Below are positions 42,601-51,866 of a stretch of DNA of 64,000 bases, piece after piece. Under the pieces are notes generated by a model. That model had not been told where the DNA came from. It worked only from the letters and a program-made list of their open reading frames with translations, and did not search any database. Location: the NCBI RefSeq assembly GCF_005670685.2, contig NZ_CP062008.1:1798001-1862000 (forward strand), given 5' to 3'. Made by a program: the position numbers and the translations under genes. Within the stretch, counting starts at the first letter, position 1, and each line of letters starts with the position of its first letter. The DNA comes from Mycolicibacterium mucogenicum DSM 44124 (GTDB lineage Bacteria > Actinomycetota > Actinomycetes > Mycobacteriales > Mycobacteriaceae).

Positions 42601-43419
42601 GTGACCGCTCTCGAGCTGCTGGATTCCTGGCCGGTACCGAACGCCGCGGCGGCGGTGGTGTCACCTGCCGGTGTGCTCGCTACGCACGGACCCGTCGACC
42701 GCGCGTTCCGGCTCGCGTCGGTGACCAAGCCACTGGTGGCCCGGGCCGCGCAGATCGCGATCGAAGAGGGCGTCGTCGAGCTGGACACGCCGGCCGGCCC
42801 GCCCGGGTCGACGGTGCGCCACCTGCTCGCGCACACCTCGGGCCTCGCCATGCAGACGCCCGACGCCATCGCGGCGCCCGGCACGCGGCGCATCTACTCG
42901 AACGTCGGGTTCGCGGTGCTGGCCCAGGTGCTGCAGCAGGAGTCCGGCATCGAGTTCGCGCAGTATCTGCGCGAAGCGGTTTTCGAGCCGCTGGGGATGA
43001 GCGATTCCGACCTGCCGGGGGCAGCCGAAACCGCCGGCTACGGCGCCTGGTCCACCGTGACAGACCTGGCGGTGTTCGCCGGTGACCTGCTGCGCCCGGC
43101 CCTGGTGTCGACGCCCATGCACGCCGATGCGATCTCGGTGCAATTCCCGGGTCTCGATGGGGTGCTACCGGGATTCGGATCGCAGCGCCCGAACGACTGG
43201 GGCCTGGGCTTCGAGATCCGGGACGGCAAGCATCCGCACTGGACGGCCGCGGGCAACTCGGGCCGGACGTTCGGCCACTTCGGCCAGTCGGGGACGTTCC
43301 TCTGGGTGGACCCGGAGGTGGACCTGGCGCTCGTCGTGCTGACGGACCGCGATTTCGGGGACTGGACGCACACCGTCTGGCCCGAGGTGTCGGCCGCGGT
43401 CTTGCGGGAGTTCGCCTAG
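42601..43419 (+). CDS. Serine hydrolase (beta-lactamase / class C-type)
   Basis: A 272-residue protein from the GTG at 42601, preferred over a GTG at 42550 because of the purine-rich AGGG stretch before it. The SxxK motif is SVTK at residues 40-43, the YxN motif is YSN, and a C-terminal GHFGQSG takes the place of the KTG/HxG box. No signal peptide, so it is cytoplasmic and more likely an esterase or amidase than a resistance enzyme. It resembles M. tuberculosis Rv2257c, from memory. Its stop codon overlaps that of the convergent permease gene. Confidence 0.8.
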   Translation: MTALELLDSWPVPNAAAAVVSPAGVLATHGPVDRAFRLASVTKPLVARAAQIAIEEGVVELDTPAGPPGSTVRHLLAHTSGLAMQTPDAIAAPGTRRIYSNVGFAVLAQVLQQESGIEFAQYLREAVFEPLGMSDSDLPGAAETAGYGAWSTVTDLAVFAGDLLRPALVSTPMHADAISVQFPGLDGVLPGFGSQRPNDWGLGFEIRDGKHPHWTAAGNSGRTFGHFGQSGTFLWVDPEVDLALVVLTDRDFGDWTHTVWPEVSAAVLREFA

Positions 43420-44834
43420 CGGACGACGCCGATCATGCTGTCGATCCAGCCGCGCGCGAAGAACAGCAGGAACCCGGCGGCGACGATCCACAGCAGGGGG
43501 CTGATCTCCTTGATGCGGCCCGACGCCGCGCGCAGTACGGCCCAGGCGATGAAGCCGACGCCGATGCCGTTGGCGATCGAGTAGGACAGCGGCATGACGG
43601 CGACCGTCAGCACCACCGGCAGGGCCACCGAGAAGTCGGAGAAGTCGATCTCGCGGAGCACCGAGACCATCAGGGTGCCGACGATCACGAGCGCGGCGGC
43701 CGCGACTTCGGTGGGCACGATCTCCGTCAGCGGCGTCAAGAACATTGCGGCCAGGAACAAGCCGCCGGTCACGAGGCTGGCCAGCCCTGTGCGGGCGCCT
43801 TCGCCGATGCCGGTGCCCGATTCGACGAAGACGGTATTGGACGATGCCGACACCGCGCCGCCGACCACCGCGCCGGTGCCCTCGATCACCAGCGCGGACT
43901 GCAGGCGCGGGAAGTTGCCGTGCTCGTCGGCCAGGCCGGCCTGCCGGGACAGGCCCGTCATGGTGCCCATGGCGTCGAAGAAGTTGGTGAACAGCAGCGT
44001 GAACACCAGCATGAGCGCGGCGATGGCGCCGATCCGGCCGAAGCTGCCGAAGTCCACGTGACCGATCAGCGACAGATTGGGCACCGCGAACGGCGAGCCG
44101 GACAACGTCGGGACGGACAGGCTCCAGCCGCCGGCCTTCTCCGTTGCCGAGCCCAGGTGCCAGATCGCCTCGATGATGGCGGCCAGCACAGTGCCCGAGA
44201 TGAGTCCGATGAGGATGCCGCCGCGCACCTTGCGGGCCACCAGGACACCCGAGGTCAGCAGGGTGAACACGAAGACCAGGGTGGGGATCGCGCGGACCGA
44301 GCCGGTGCCGCCGGCGCCCAGACCCAGCGGCGGCGACGGATGTCCCGTCGACGCGACGAAGCCGGCGTTGACCAGGCCGATGAACATGATGAACAGCCCG
44401 ATGCCGGCGGTGATGGCCAGTTTCAGCGGCATGGGCACGGCGTCGAAGATCATGCGCCGCAGGCCGGTGACGGCCATCGCGACGATGATGAGGCCTTCGA
44501 CGACCACCAGGCCCATGGCTTCCGGCCACGTCAGGACGCCCACCACGGAGCTGGCCAGGAACGAGTTGATGCCGAGCCCGGCGGCGAACGCGAAGGGGAG
44601 CCGGGCGACGACGCCGAACAGGATCGTCATGGCGCCGGCCGCCAGTGATGTCACCGCGGAGACTTGGCCGAACGGGAGCTTGTGCCCGGCGATGTCTGCC
44701 GTGCTCGACAGGATGATGGGGTTCAGCACGATGATGTACGCCATCGCGATGAAGGTCACCGCGCCGCCGCGCAGTTCAGCGGCGACGGTGGAGCCGCGCG
44801 CGGAGATCTCGAAGAACCGGTCCAGGGCAGTCAC
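43416..44834 (-). CDS. NCS2 purine permease, AzgA (adenine/guanine/hypoxanthine) type
   Basis: A 472-residue transporter with 13-14 membrane helices. The AzgA-type signatures are MDRFFEISARGSTVAAELRGG-like (here LDRFFEI), TFIAMAYIIVLNP, FAFAAGLGINSF, and the ESGTGIGEGARTGLASLVTGGLF helix. It should import purine bases with protons. It is divergent from the DUF3145 gene and shares overlapping stop codons with the serine hydrolase gene. Confidence 0.87.
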   Translation of the reverse strand: MTALDRFFEISARGSTVAAELRGGAVTFIAMAYIIVLNPIILSSTADIAGHKLPFGQVSAVTSLAAGAMTILFGVVARLPFAFAAGLGINSFLASSVVGVLTWPEAMGLVVVEGLIIVAMAVTGLRRMIFDAVPMPLKLAITAGIGLFIMFIGLVNAGFVASTGHPSPPLGLGAGGTGSVRAIPTLVFVFTLLTSGVLVARKVRGGILIGLISGTVLAAIIEAIWHLGSATEKAGGWSLSVPTLSGSPFAVPNLSLIGHVDFGSFGRIGAIAALMLVFTLLFTNFFDAMGTMTGLSRQAGLADEHGNFPRLQSALVIEGTGAVVGGAVSASSNTVFVESGTGIGEGARTGLASLVTGGLFLAAMFLTPLTEIVPTEVAAAALVIVGTLMVSVLREIDFSDFSVALPVVLTVAVMPLSYSIANGIGVGFIAWAVLRAASGRIKEISPLLWIVAAGFLLFFARGWIDSMIGVVR

Positions 44835-44964
44835 GGCTTAGAAGATAGATGGCGCGCTGGTGCTCCGTGCGGGGGTTGGCCTGTGTCCGAGAATTGGCTG
44901 GGTCGTTGGCCAAATGTCGACAACGAGCCTGATCGCGGTGCGATTCTGTGGCCGTCCTGAGAGA

Positions 44965-44985
44965 TTGCGCGACAGACTAGCGCAA
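44965..44985. promoter_or_regulatory. Inverted repeat in the permease/DUF3145 spacer
   Basis: TTGCGC-N9-GCGCAA is a perfect 6-bp inverted repeat in the 256-bp gap between the divergent permease and DUF3145 genes, 105 bp before the DUF3145 start. Nothing else in this spacer looks like a gene. A purine-responsive or general regulator could bind; the assignment is weak. Confidence 0.3.
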
Positions 44986-45090
44986 CAGGGGTCTCACGCG
45001 GCACAATAGACACGCACTAAACAACTGCAACATTTCAGCAACACCAGGTCGTTGGGGAAGACGTCCCTCGTGTAGCTGAAGGAGCAGATG

Positions 45091-45606
45091 ATGCGTGCGT
45101 CGAACCAACTCGCCGACGCGACGACGGGCGTGGTGTATATCCATGCCTCTCCCGCGGCGGTATGCCCGCATGTGGAGTGGGCGCTTTCGTCGACTCTGTC
45201 GGCCCGGGCGAACCTCAAGTGGACGCCCCAACCCGCCATGCCCGGTCAGCTGCGTGCCATCACCAACTGGATGGGACCCGTCGGCACCGGAGCCCAGCTC
45301 GCCAGCGCACTGCGCTCGTGGTCGGTGCTGCGCTTCGAGGTGACCGAGGACCCGAGCGCCGGCGTCGACGGACACCGCTGGTGCCACACCCCGACCTTGG
45401 GCCTGTGGAGCGGATCGATGAGCGCCAACGGCGACATCATGGTCGGCGAGCAGCGTCTGCGCACGTTGATGGAGGGCGGCGCCGACATGCTCGCCGCCGA
45501 ACTCGACACCGTGCTCGGCACCGCCTGGGACGAGGCGCTCGAGCCGTATCGAGGCGGCGGCGCCGAGGTCGGCGAAGTCAGCTGGCTCAACCGCGGCGTC
45601 GGCTAG
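45091..45606 (+). CDS. DUF3145 family protein
   Basis: A 171-residue cytoplasmic protein conserved in actinobacteria, easily recognised by its opening MRASNQLADATTGVVYIHASPAAVCPHVEWAL (shown in part) and by HRWCHTPTLGLW. Two tandem ATGs occur at 45088 and 45091; AAGGAG is best spaced for the second. Its function is not established. I recall M. tuberculosis Rv2256c as the homologue, which fits the mscR/Rv2257c-like neighbours. Confidence 0.87.
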   Translation: MRASNQLADATTGVVYIHASPAAVCPHVEWALSSTLSARANLKWTPQPAMPGQLRAITNWMGPVGTGAQLASALRSWSVLRFEVTEDPSAGVDGHRWCHTPTLGLWSGSMSANGDIMVGEQRLRTLMEGGADMLAAELDTVLGTAWDEALEPYRGGGAEVGEVSWLNRGVG

Positions 45607-45634
45607 CGCGAGCAGTCCTGCCGCGGCCCCGGGC

Positions 45635-46741
45635 CTACTTCAGGTGGCCGCGGAAGAACGCGGTCAGTGTGTCGAACGGCATGACGTCGGTGCGGTCGTA
45701 GAGATCGACATGTCCGGCGTCGGGGACGACGACCAGCTGCTTGGGCTCCGCGGCCAGCCGGTAGGCATCCTCACTGAATTCCCGTGAATGGGCGTGATCA
45801 CCCGTGATGAACAACAGCGGCCGCGGCGAGATGGTTTCGATGTCGTTGAACGGGTAGAAGTTCATGAACTTGACGTTGCTCGTGAGCGTCGGGTGCGTCG
45901 TGGTGCTCGCGCTGTAACCCCTTGCGGTGCGATAGAAGTCGTAGAACTCGCGCTCGATGGGCGTCGACTGCGTGGTCAGCTCTTCCGGCGTTCCCGATGT
46001 GAATTCCGTTTGGCCACCGGTGAATTCGACATCGCGCTGCTGCGCGGCACGCTCGATGATCTGCTTGCGCTGCGCCACGCTGAGCCCATTGCGCAGACCG
46101 TCACGGTTGGCGGCGCCCATGTCGTACATGCTGATGGTGGCGACGGCCTTGATGCGGGGATCGATCTTGGCTGCGCTGATCACGAAACTGCCACTGCCAC
46201 AGACACCGATGGCGCCGATGCGTTCCCGGTCGACGAACGACTGCGTGCGCAGGTAATCCACTGCCGCACTGAAATCCTCGGCGTAGACGTCAGGCGACAC
46301 CGCGTTGCGCGGCTGGCCTTCGCTCTCGCCCCAGAACGACAGATCCAGGGACATCGCGACGAACCCCTGTTCTGCCATCTTGGTGGCGTACAGGTTGGCG
46401 CTCTGTTCTTTCACGGCGCCCATGGGGTGCCCGACGACGATGGCCGCCGATTTCTCGTTGCGATTCAAGCCTTTCGGGCTGAACAGGTCGCCGGTGACCT
46501 TCATCCCGTATTGGTTCGCGAACGTCACCTTCTGCACATCGACCCGTTCGCTGACGTAGAAATTGTCGGCGCCCCGGGAGGTGTCGCCCGGCGCCAGGCT
46601 CGGCGCCGTGGTGGCGGCCGGAGTGGCCCCGGGGCTCGACGACGCGCCGCACCCGGAGGCGGTCAGCGCCGTGAGCAGCAGTGCTGCGGCCGCGAGTTTC
46701 ATTCGGCGGCGTCCGGCGAAAGTGGTTTCGGTGGAAGTCAT
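45635..46741 (-). CDS. Lipoprotein alpha/beta hydrolase
   Basis: A 368-residue protein from the ATG at 46741, with GAGGAGA upstream. The lipobox LTASGC places the acylated Cys at residue 31, so it sits outside the membrane. The hydrolase domain starts near residue 65, with VVGHPMGAVKEQ as oxyanion region, AIGVCGSGSF as nucleophile elbow (Cys or the following Ser could be the nucleophile), TGDHAHSREF and a C-terminal DAGHVDLYD with the His. It resembles dienelactone-hydrolase-related enzymes. It begins 22 bp after the MFS gene and is probably co-transcribed with it. Confidence 0.78.
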   Translation of the reverse strand: MTSTETTFAGRRRMKLAAAALLLTALTASGCGASSSPGATPAATTAPSLAPGDTSRGADNFYVSERVDVQKVTFANQYGMKVTGDLFSPKGLNRNEKSAAIVVGHPMGAVKEQSANLYATKMAEQGFVAMSLDLSFWGESEGQPRNAVSPDVYAEDFSAAVDYLRTQSFVDRERIGAIGVCGSGSFVISAAKIDPRIKAVATISMYDMGAANRDGLRNGLSVAQRKQIIERAAQQRDVEFTGGQTEFTSGTPEELTTQSTPIEREFYDFYRTARGYSASTTTHPTLTSNVKFMNFYPFNDIETISPRPLLFITGDHAHSREFSEDAYRLAAEPKQLVVVPDAGHVDLYDRTDVMPFDTLTAFFRGHLK

Positions 46742-46763
46742 TTGGATTCTCCTCGGGTAGGTG

Positions 46764-47978
46764 TCACGCCACTGCGACATGTTCGTGCTCGGGGTGTACT
46801 TCGAGTGGTGACGGACGACGCGCGCTGAGGACCGCCAGCGGGATGAGCGCGGAACCGGTGATCACGGCACCGAGAACCGCCGGTCCGGTGACGCCCAACG
46901 AACTCGAGAGCGTGGCCGCGGCCAGTGCCGAGCCGCCGGCGGTGCCGAGGTTGAATGCGGCTGTGGCCAAGGACGATGCCAGGGCCGAACCGCCGGCGTG
47001 GTGCAACGTCTGCGCGATCAGGACCGGGTTGGCGCCCAGGCCGCATGCGCCGAGGAGCACCACCATGACGACTGCCACCACGGTGTGCTGGGCGGTGACG
47101 GCCAGGATCAGCATCCCGGTGGCAGAAGATGCCACCGCCACACCGATCGCGGCAAACGGGTGCCGGTCGCCGAAGCGGCCTCCGACCGCCGTACCGACGA
47201 GCGCACCGATGCCGAACCCGACCAAAACCACCGGCACCAGCGACGGGGGGATACCGGTACGGTCAGTCAGCAGCGGGCTGACGAAGCTGTACATACCGAG
47301 GAATCCAGCCTGGGCCAGCACGATGACAGCGAGCACGGCCCAGGTCCGACATGGCCGCAACGCGGCTACTTCGCGGCGGATCGAAACGTCGTCTCTCGGT
47401 TCGCCGACTGTTACGGGTGCCAGCCGCAGCACCGCCGCGCCGATGATCAACGCCAAGGCGGCCAGCATCCAGAACGGTCCGCGCCACCCGGTGAACAGGC
47501 TCGCGAAGGTGCCGAGCGGTACGCCGGCGACCACCGCGAGACTCAGGCCGCCCGACATCACCGCCAATGCCCGCGCGCTGGCACCCGGACCGGCCACCGA
47601 CGTCGCGACCACGGCGCCGACCGCCCAGAAGGTTCCGGTCGCCAGTGCCGTGACGACCCGGGAGACCGTCACGACGGCGAATGAATCGCTCAGCGCGGCG
47701 ACGACGTGTCCGGCCGCGAACACCGCCAACGCGCCGACGAGCGTCGCACGCGCGGGCAGTCGCAGCGTCGCCAGCGCCATGACCGGCGGGCCAATGATCA
47801 TCCCGACGGCGAAAGCGGTGATGAGCAGGCCGGCGCGGGTGACGTCGACGCCGAGGTCGGATGCCACATCGGGTAGCAGCCCGGCCAGCATGAACTCTGT
47901 TGTGCCCATCAGGAAGATGCCGGCCGCCACGATGTACACCAGCGTGGGAAGCCGAGTCGGTTCTGCTGTGTGTTGCAT
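46764..47978 (-). CDS. MFS efflux transporter (DHA1, AraJ/Cmr-like)
   Basis: A 404-residue, 12-helix drug:H+ antiporter-type protein starting at the ATG at 47978 (a GTG at 47984 is possible). Diagnostic segments are GIFLMGTTEFMLAGLLPDVA in helix 1, AGLLITAFAVGMIIGPPVMA, the ASxALAVMSGGLSLAVVAGVPLGTFA motif C and a degenerate motif A. It is divergent, with about 100 bp, from the XRE regulator gene and is a likely target of it. Confidence 0.85.
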   Translation of the reverse strand: MQHTAEPTRLPTLVYIVAAGIFLMGTTEFMLAGLLPDVASDLGVDVTRAGLLITAFAVGMIIGPPVMALATLRLPARATLVGALAVFAAGHVVAALSDSFAVVTVSRVVTALATGTFWAVGAVVATSVAGPGASARALAVMSGGLSLAVVAGVPLGTFASLFTGWRGPFWMLAALALIIGAAVLRLAPVTVGEPRDDVSIRREVAALRPCRTWAVLAVIVLAQAGFLGMYSFVSPLLTDRTGIPPSLVPVVLVGFGIGALVGTAVGGRFGDRHPFAAIGVAVASSATGMLILAVTAQHTVVAVVMVVLLGACGLGANPVLIAQTLHHAGGSALASSLATAAFNLGTAGGSALAAATLSSSLGVTGPAVLGAVITGSALIPLAVLSARRPSPLEVHPEHEHVAVA

Positions 47979-48080
47979 GGTCACCAGCCAACGCGAATCC
48001 GGCGCCGTCAGGGAGTCACTGACGAGACATGCACTGTCAGGGCATCCCTTGAACCCGGTTCCGGTCGTACCGTCGACAGG

Positions 48081-48962
48081 GTGAACAACCGAGACGAGGT
48101 GCGCGAGTTCCTGACTTCGCGGCGTGCCAAAGTCACCCCGCAGCAGGCGGGACTACCGGTTGGCGGTCACCGCCGGGTACCGGGCCTGCGCCGTGGTGAG
48201 GTCGCGGCGCTCGCCGGCGTCAGCGTCGAGTACTACTCCAAGCTGGAACGCGGTTCACTGGGCGGTGTTTCGGCGTCGGTGCTCGACGCGCTGGCCCGGG
48301 CGCTGCAGCTCGACGACGCCGAACGCGCGCACCTGTTTCACCTCGCTCACGCCGCCGACGGGACGAGCGCGGGCATGCGGCCGCGGCGGCGGCCGACGGC
48401 GCGCTGGACACCGCGGCCCGCGCTGCAGTGGGTGCTCGACGGGATTCAGCCGCCGGCGATCATCCGCAACGGCCGCATGGATCTGCTGGCCACCAACCAC
48501 CTGGGCCGCGCCATGCACACTGATCTCTACGCCGGCGAGGGCGACGTGCCCAACTTCGCCCGCTACACCTTCCTCAACGGCGATGCGCAACGGTTCTATC
48601 CGGACTGGGACACCGCCGCCGATACCTGCGTGGCCATCCTGCGCACCGAGGCCGGCCGCGACCCACACGACAAGGCGCTACATGATCTGGTCGGCGAATT
48701 ATCCACCCGCAGTGAGGAATTCCGTCGGCGCTGGAGCTCCCACAACGTGCGCCTGCATGGCGCCGGCGTCAAGCATTTCCATCACACGGTCGTCGGCAAC
48801 CTGGAGTTGGCGTACGAGAGCGTCGACATGATCTCCGATCCCGGGCTCACGTTGACCGTCTACGTCGCCGAACCTGCCTCGCCGACAGCCCACGCCCTCG
48901 AACTGCTCGCGTCATGGGCGGGAACTCCGGCCGAGCGCACCGAGCAAGCCGAAACCCTTTGA
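48081..48962 (+). CDS. XRE-family regulator with MmyB-like ligand domain
   Basis: A 293-residue regulator from the GTG at 48081. The helix-turn-helix covers residues about 20-75 (GHRRVPGLRRGEVAALAGVSVEYYSKLERG). The rest is the MmyB-like PAS-type domain typical of actinobacterial repressors (ALQWVLDGIQPPAIIRNGRMDLLATNHLGRAM). Such regulators commonly control an adjacent dehydrogenase and efflux gene and bind fatty acids or aldehydes. It leads an operon with the cupin (10-bp gap) and ADH (16-bp gap) genes. Confidence 0.86.
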   Translation: MNNRDEVREFLTSRRAKVTPQQAGLPVGGHRRVPGLRRGEVAALAGVSVEYYSKLERGSLGGVSASVLDALARALQLDDAERAHLFHLAHAADGTSAGMRPRRRPTARWTPRPALQWVLDGIQPPAIIRNGRMDLLATNHLGRAMHTDLYAGEGDVPNFARYTFLNGDAQRFYPDWDTAADTCVAILRTEAGRDPHDKALHDLVGELSTRSEEFRRRWSSHNVRLHGAGVKHFHHTVVGNLELAYESVDMISDPGLTLTVYVAEPASPTAHALELLASWAGTPAERTEQAETL

Positions 48963-48972
48963 AGGAGTTGAC

Positions 48973-49365
48973 ATGCAGGTTTCCCGATTTGAGACGCGGC
49001 CTGCCGTATTGGGCCCCGAGAGCTGGTTCACCGGCGAGGTGACTGTCCAGCCGTTGTTCGATCCCATCGCCGACCGCCATTTCAGTTCTGCCGAAGTGAG
49101 TTTCACGCCGTGCGCGCGTACCGCCTGGCACAGCCATCCCGGTGGGCAGACGTTGATCGTCACCTCGGGGAGCGGCTGGGTACAGGAATGGGGCGGACAG
49201 AAGCTGGACATCCGGCCCGGCGACGTGGTCTGGACCCCACCCGGCGTCAAGCATTGGCACGGCGCCACCGACGGAGAAGCCATGACGCACATCGCTATTC
49301 AGTCGGTGGTCGACGGCGAAGTCGTCGAATGGCTCGAGCACGTCACCGACGATCAGTACCGCTGA
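48973..49365 (+). CDS. Cupin-domain protein, 130 aa
   Basis: A single cupin. Motif 1 is WHSHPGGQTLIVTSGSGWVQ with the metal-binding His pair and Gln; motif 2 is GDVVWTPPGVKHWHG. The ATG has GAAGGAG at the right spacing. Members of this group, sometimes named carboxymuconolactone-type or mandelonitrile-lyase-like cupins, often sit beside aldehyde and alcohol dehydrogenases. Activity unknown. Confidence 0.82.
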   Translation: MQVSRFETRPAVLGPESWFTGEVTVQPLFDPIADRHFSSAEVSFTPCARTAWHSHPGGQTLIVTSGSGWVQEWGGQKLDIRPGDVVWTPPGVKHWHGATDGEAMTHIAIQSVVDGEVVEWLEHVTDDQYR

Positions 49366-49381
49366 AGACAGGAGCATCAAT

Positions 49382-50404
49382 ATGCGTGGAGTTGTGATGT
49401 ACCGCCCGGGTGACGTCCGGGTCGAGGACCGCGACGACCCCAAGATCGTCGATCCGACCGACGCGATCATTCGCCTCACCGCGACTTGCATCTGCGGGTC
49501 GGACCTCTGGCCGTACCGGGGTGCCGAGGCAGCCGATCATCAGGTCATGGGACACGAGTACGTCGGCGTCGTCGAGGAGATCGGTTCCGATGTCAAGACA
49601 CTCAAGGTCGGCGACTTCGTCGTCGGGTCGTTCGTCATCTCGGACAACACGTGTGAGATCTGCCTGGTCGGCTACCAATCCCGATGTGTCCATGGATCTT
49701 TCGTGTCTCGGGATATCGGCACCCAATCCGACAAGGCCCGCATCCCGTATGCCGACGGCACGCTGGTGGCGACTCCGGGGCAACCTGATCCGGAGCTGAT
49801 TCCGTCGCTGCTGGCCGCGTCCGATGTGCTCGGCACCGGATGGTTCGCCGCGGTTGCGGCCGAGGTCGGCCCCGGCAAGACAGTCGCGGTCGTCGGCGAC
49901 GGCGCCGTGGGACTGATGGGCGTGCTCGCGGCCAAGCAGCTTGGTGCCGAACGGATCATCGCCATGTCGCGCCACGCCGACCGGCAGGAACTGGCTCGCT
50001 ATTACGGTGCGACCGACATCGTCGAAGAACGTGGCGACGAGGGAGTGGCGAAGATCAAGGAGCTCACTGACGGGCTCGGCGCGCACAGTGTCATCGAAGC
50101 GGTCGGAACTCAGCAGTCGATGATGCAAGCGGTGCGGGCCACCCGCCCCGGCGGCCACATCGGCTATGTCGGGGTGTCACACGACGTCGGGCTTCCTGGC
50201 GACGAGCTGTTCTTCTCGTTGGTTCATCTCCATGGCGGGCCCGCGCCCGTACGGCGTTTCCTTCCCGACCTCATCCAGCTGATCTGGGACCGCAAGATCG
50301 ACCCGGGCAGAGTTTTCGACCTCACCCTTCCGCTCGAAGAGGCTGCCGAAGGCTATAAAGCCATGGACGAGCGGCGGGCGATCAAGGTCCTGCTCACGGT
50401 GTGA
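49382..50404 (+). CDS. Zinc-dependent alcohol dehydrogenase family protein
   Basis: A 340-residue MDR enzyme and last gene of the XRE-cupin-ADH unit. The catalytic zinc site is CICGSDLW with GHEYVG. The structural-zinc region is incomplete (NTCEICLVGYQSRC gives three cysteines), as in several members of this subgroup. The Rossmann motif GDGAVGL precedes a region that binds NADP or NAD. The C-terminus ends MDERRAIKVLLTV. Substrate unknown, probably a hydrophobic or aromatic alcohol or aldehyde. Confidence 0.84.
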   Translation: MRGVVMYRPGDVRVEDRDDPKIVDPTDAIIRLTATCICGSDLWPYRGAEAADHQVMGHEYVGVVEEIGSDVKTLKVGDFVVGSFVISDNTCEICLVGYQSRCVHGSFVSRDIGTQSDKARIPYADGTLVATPGQPDPELIPSLLAASDVLGTGWFAAVAAEVGPGKTVAVVGDGAVGLMGVLAAKQLGAERIIAMSRHADRQELARYYGATDIVEERGDEGVAKIKELTDGLGAHSVIEAVGTQQSMMQAVRATRPGGHIGYVGVSHDVGLPGDELFFSLVHLHGGPAPVRRFLPDLIQLIWDRKIDPGRVFDLTLPLEEAAEGYKAMDERRAIKVLLTV

Positions 50405-50408
50405 GCGA

Positions 50409-51866
50409 CTAACTGACCCGGTAGTGCTCCGGTTCCGGCTCGCTCAGCATGCGGGTGATGGTGCCGACGTCGAACGGCCACAGGTCGATGGTGCCGCCTT
50501 CGCTGAAGTACCAGGAGTTGCAGCCGGTGTTCCACACCGTCGGCTCCATGGCCTCGACTGCCGCGGCGTTGAACTCGTCGGTGGCCTCCTCGGTCACCTC
50601 GACCTCGTTGATCTCGCCACGCTCGAAACGCTTGAGCCACTTCACGATGTACCGCGCGGTGAGTTCCGCGGTGTACTGCAGTGAGATGGACCCAGTCGGC
50701 GAGTTCGGGCCCAGCACGGTGAACAGGTTCGGGAAGCCGGGAATCGCGGTCATGCGGTAGGCCCGCGGGCCCTTGACCCACGCGTCGTCGAGCGTGACGC
50801 CGTCGCGGCCCACCACCTGCATCGGGCGCATGTAGTTGTGCGCCTGAAAACCGGTGGCCAGCACGGCGATGTCGATCCGGTGGTGCTCACCCTCCGTGGT
50901 GCTGATGCCGGTGGGCGTGAACGCGGCGATGCGATCGGTGACCAGCTGGGCGTTGGGGGCCTTGATCGCCTGGTAGTACGTACCCGACAGCACCTGCCGC
51001 TTGCACAGTGGCTGGTAGTCGGGCGTCAGCTCGGCACGCAGCTTCGGATCGCGGACCTGGGCCCGTAGGCTCAGGCGCGCGTACTGCTGCACCAGCTTGC
51101 GGCGCCACGTCGGCTTGGTCACGATGTCGACGAGGACGCTCGAGCCCCACAGCGGAATGCGTTCGGCGACGGCCTGATACAGCTGCGGCATGGCGCGCAG
51201 CAGCGCGGTGACGGCACTCAGCTGCGGCAGTTTCATCGGTGCCCACAGCATCCACTGCGGGGACCGGGCGAAGTGCAGCAGCTTGCCGGCCGTGGGCTGC
51301 AGCGCCGAAACCACCTGCACGCCGGTCGATCCGGTTCCGATCACGGCGATGCGCTTGCCCGCGGTTTCCAGTCCGGGGTCCCACCGGGCGGTGTGCACGA
51401 CGGTGCCCTCGAAGGAGTCCATGCCGGGGATGTCGGGTGTGAAGGGGTGGTGCAGCACGCCGGTGGCGCAGATGACGAAATCGGCGGTGAGCGTCTCGTG
51501 CTCGGTCGTGACGGTCCAGGTGTGTTCATCCTGGTCGTACTGCAGCGCCGTGACTTCGGTGTTGAGTCGAAGGTGGTTGTCGAGGCCGAACCGCGCGACG
51601 ACGTCGCGGTGATACTCCTGAATCTCCTGGCCGCCCGCCCAGATATGGCTCCAGTCGGGCTTGGGGGCGAAGGCGAACTGGTAGATGTGCGACGGCACGT
51701 CACACGTCAGGCCTGGGTAGCGGTTCCAGTGCCAGACCCCGCCGACGTCCGAACCCTTCTCCAGGATGGTGAAGTTGGTGAACCCGGCCTGCTGAAAGGT
51801 GTATGCCGAGGCGATCCCGGCGACGCCGGCGCCGATGATGACGATGCGCGGATCACGTGTGCTCAT
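50409..51866 (-). CDS. Flavin monooxygenase, Baeyer-Villiger type (EthA/MymA-like)
   Basis: A 485-residue FAD/NADPH monooxygenase. The FAD motif GAGVAG is at residues 12-17 and the NADPH motif GTGSTG at 177-182. Between them lies the Baeyer-Villiger fingerprint FxGxxxHxxxW at 152-162 (followed by DP). It should insert oxygen beside a ketone or act as an S/N-oxidase. Its ATG overlaps the patatin stop by one base. It is the last gene of a three-gene unit with the SDR and patatin genes. Confidence 0.9.
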   Translation of the reverse strand: MSTRDPRIVIIGAGVAGIASAYTFQQAGFTNFTILEKGSDVGGVWHWNRYPGLTCDVPSHIYQFAFAPKPDWSHIWAGGQEIQEYHRDVVARFGLDNHLRLNTEVTALQYDQDEHTWTVTTEHETLTADFVICATGVLHHPFTPDIPGMDSFEGTVVHTARWDPGLETAGKRIAVIGTGSTGVQVVSALQPTAGKLLHFARSPQWMLWAPMKLPQLSAVTALLRAMPQLYQAVAERIPLWGSSVLVDIVTKPTWRRKLVQQYARLSLRAQVRDPKLRAELTPDYQPLCKRQVLSGTYYQAIKAPNAQLVTDRIAAFTPTGISTTEGEHHRIDIAVLATGFQAHNYMRPMQVVGRDGVTLDDAWVKGPRAYRMTAIPGFPNLFTVLGPNSPTGSISLQYTAELTARYIVKWLKRFERGEINEVEVTEEATDEFNAAAVEAMEPTVWNTGCNSWYFSEGGTIDLWPFDVGTITRMLSEPEPEHYRVS

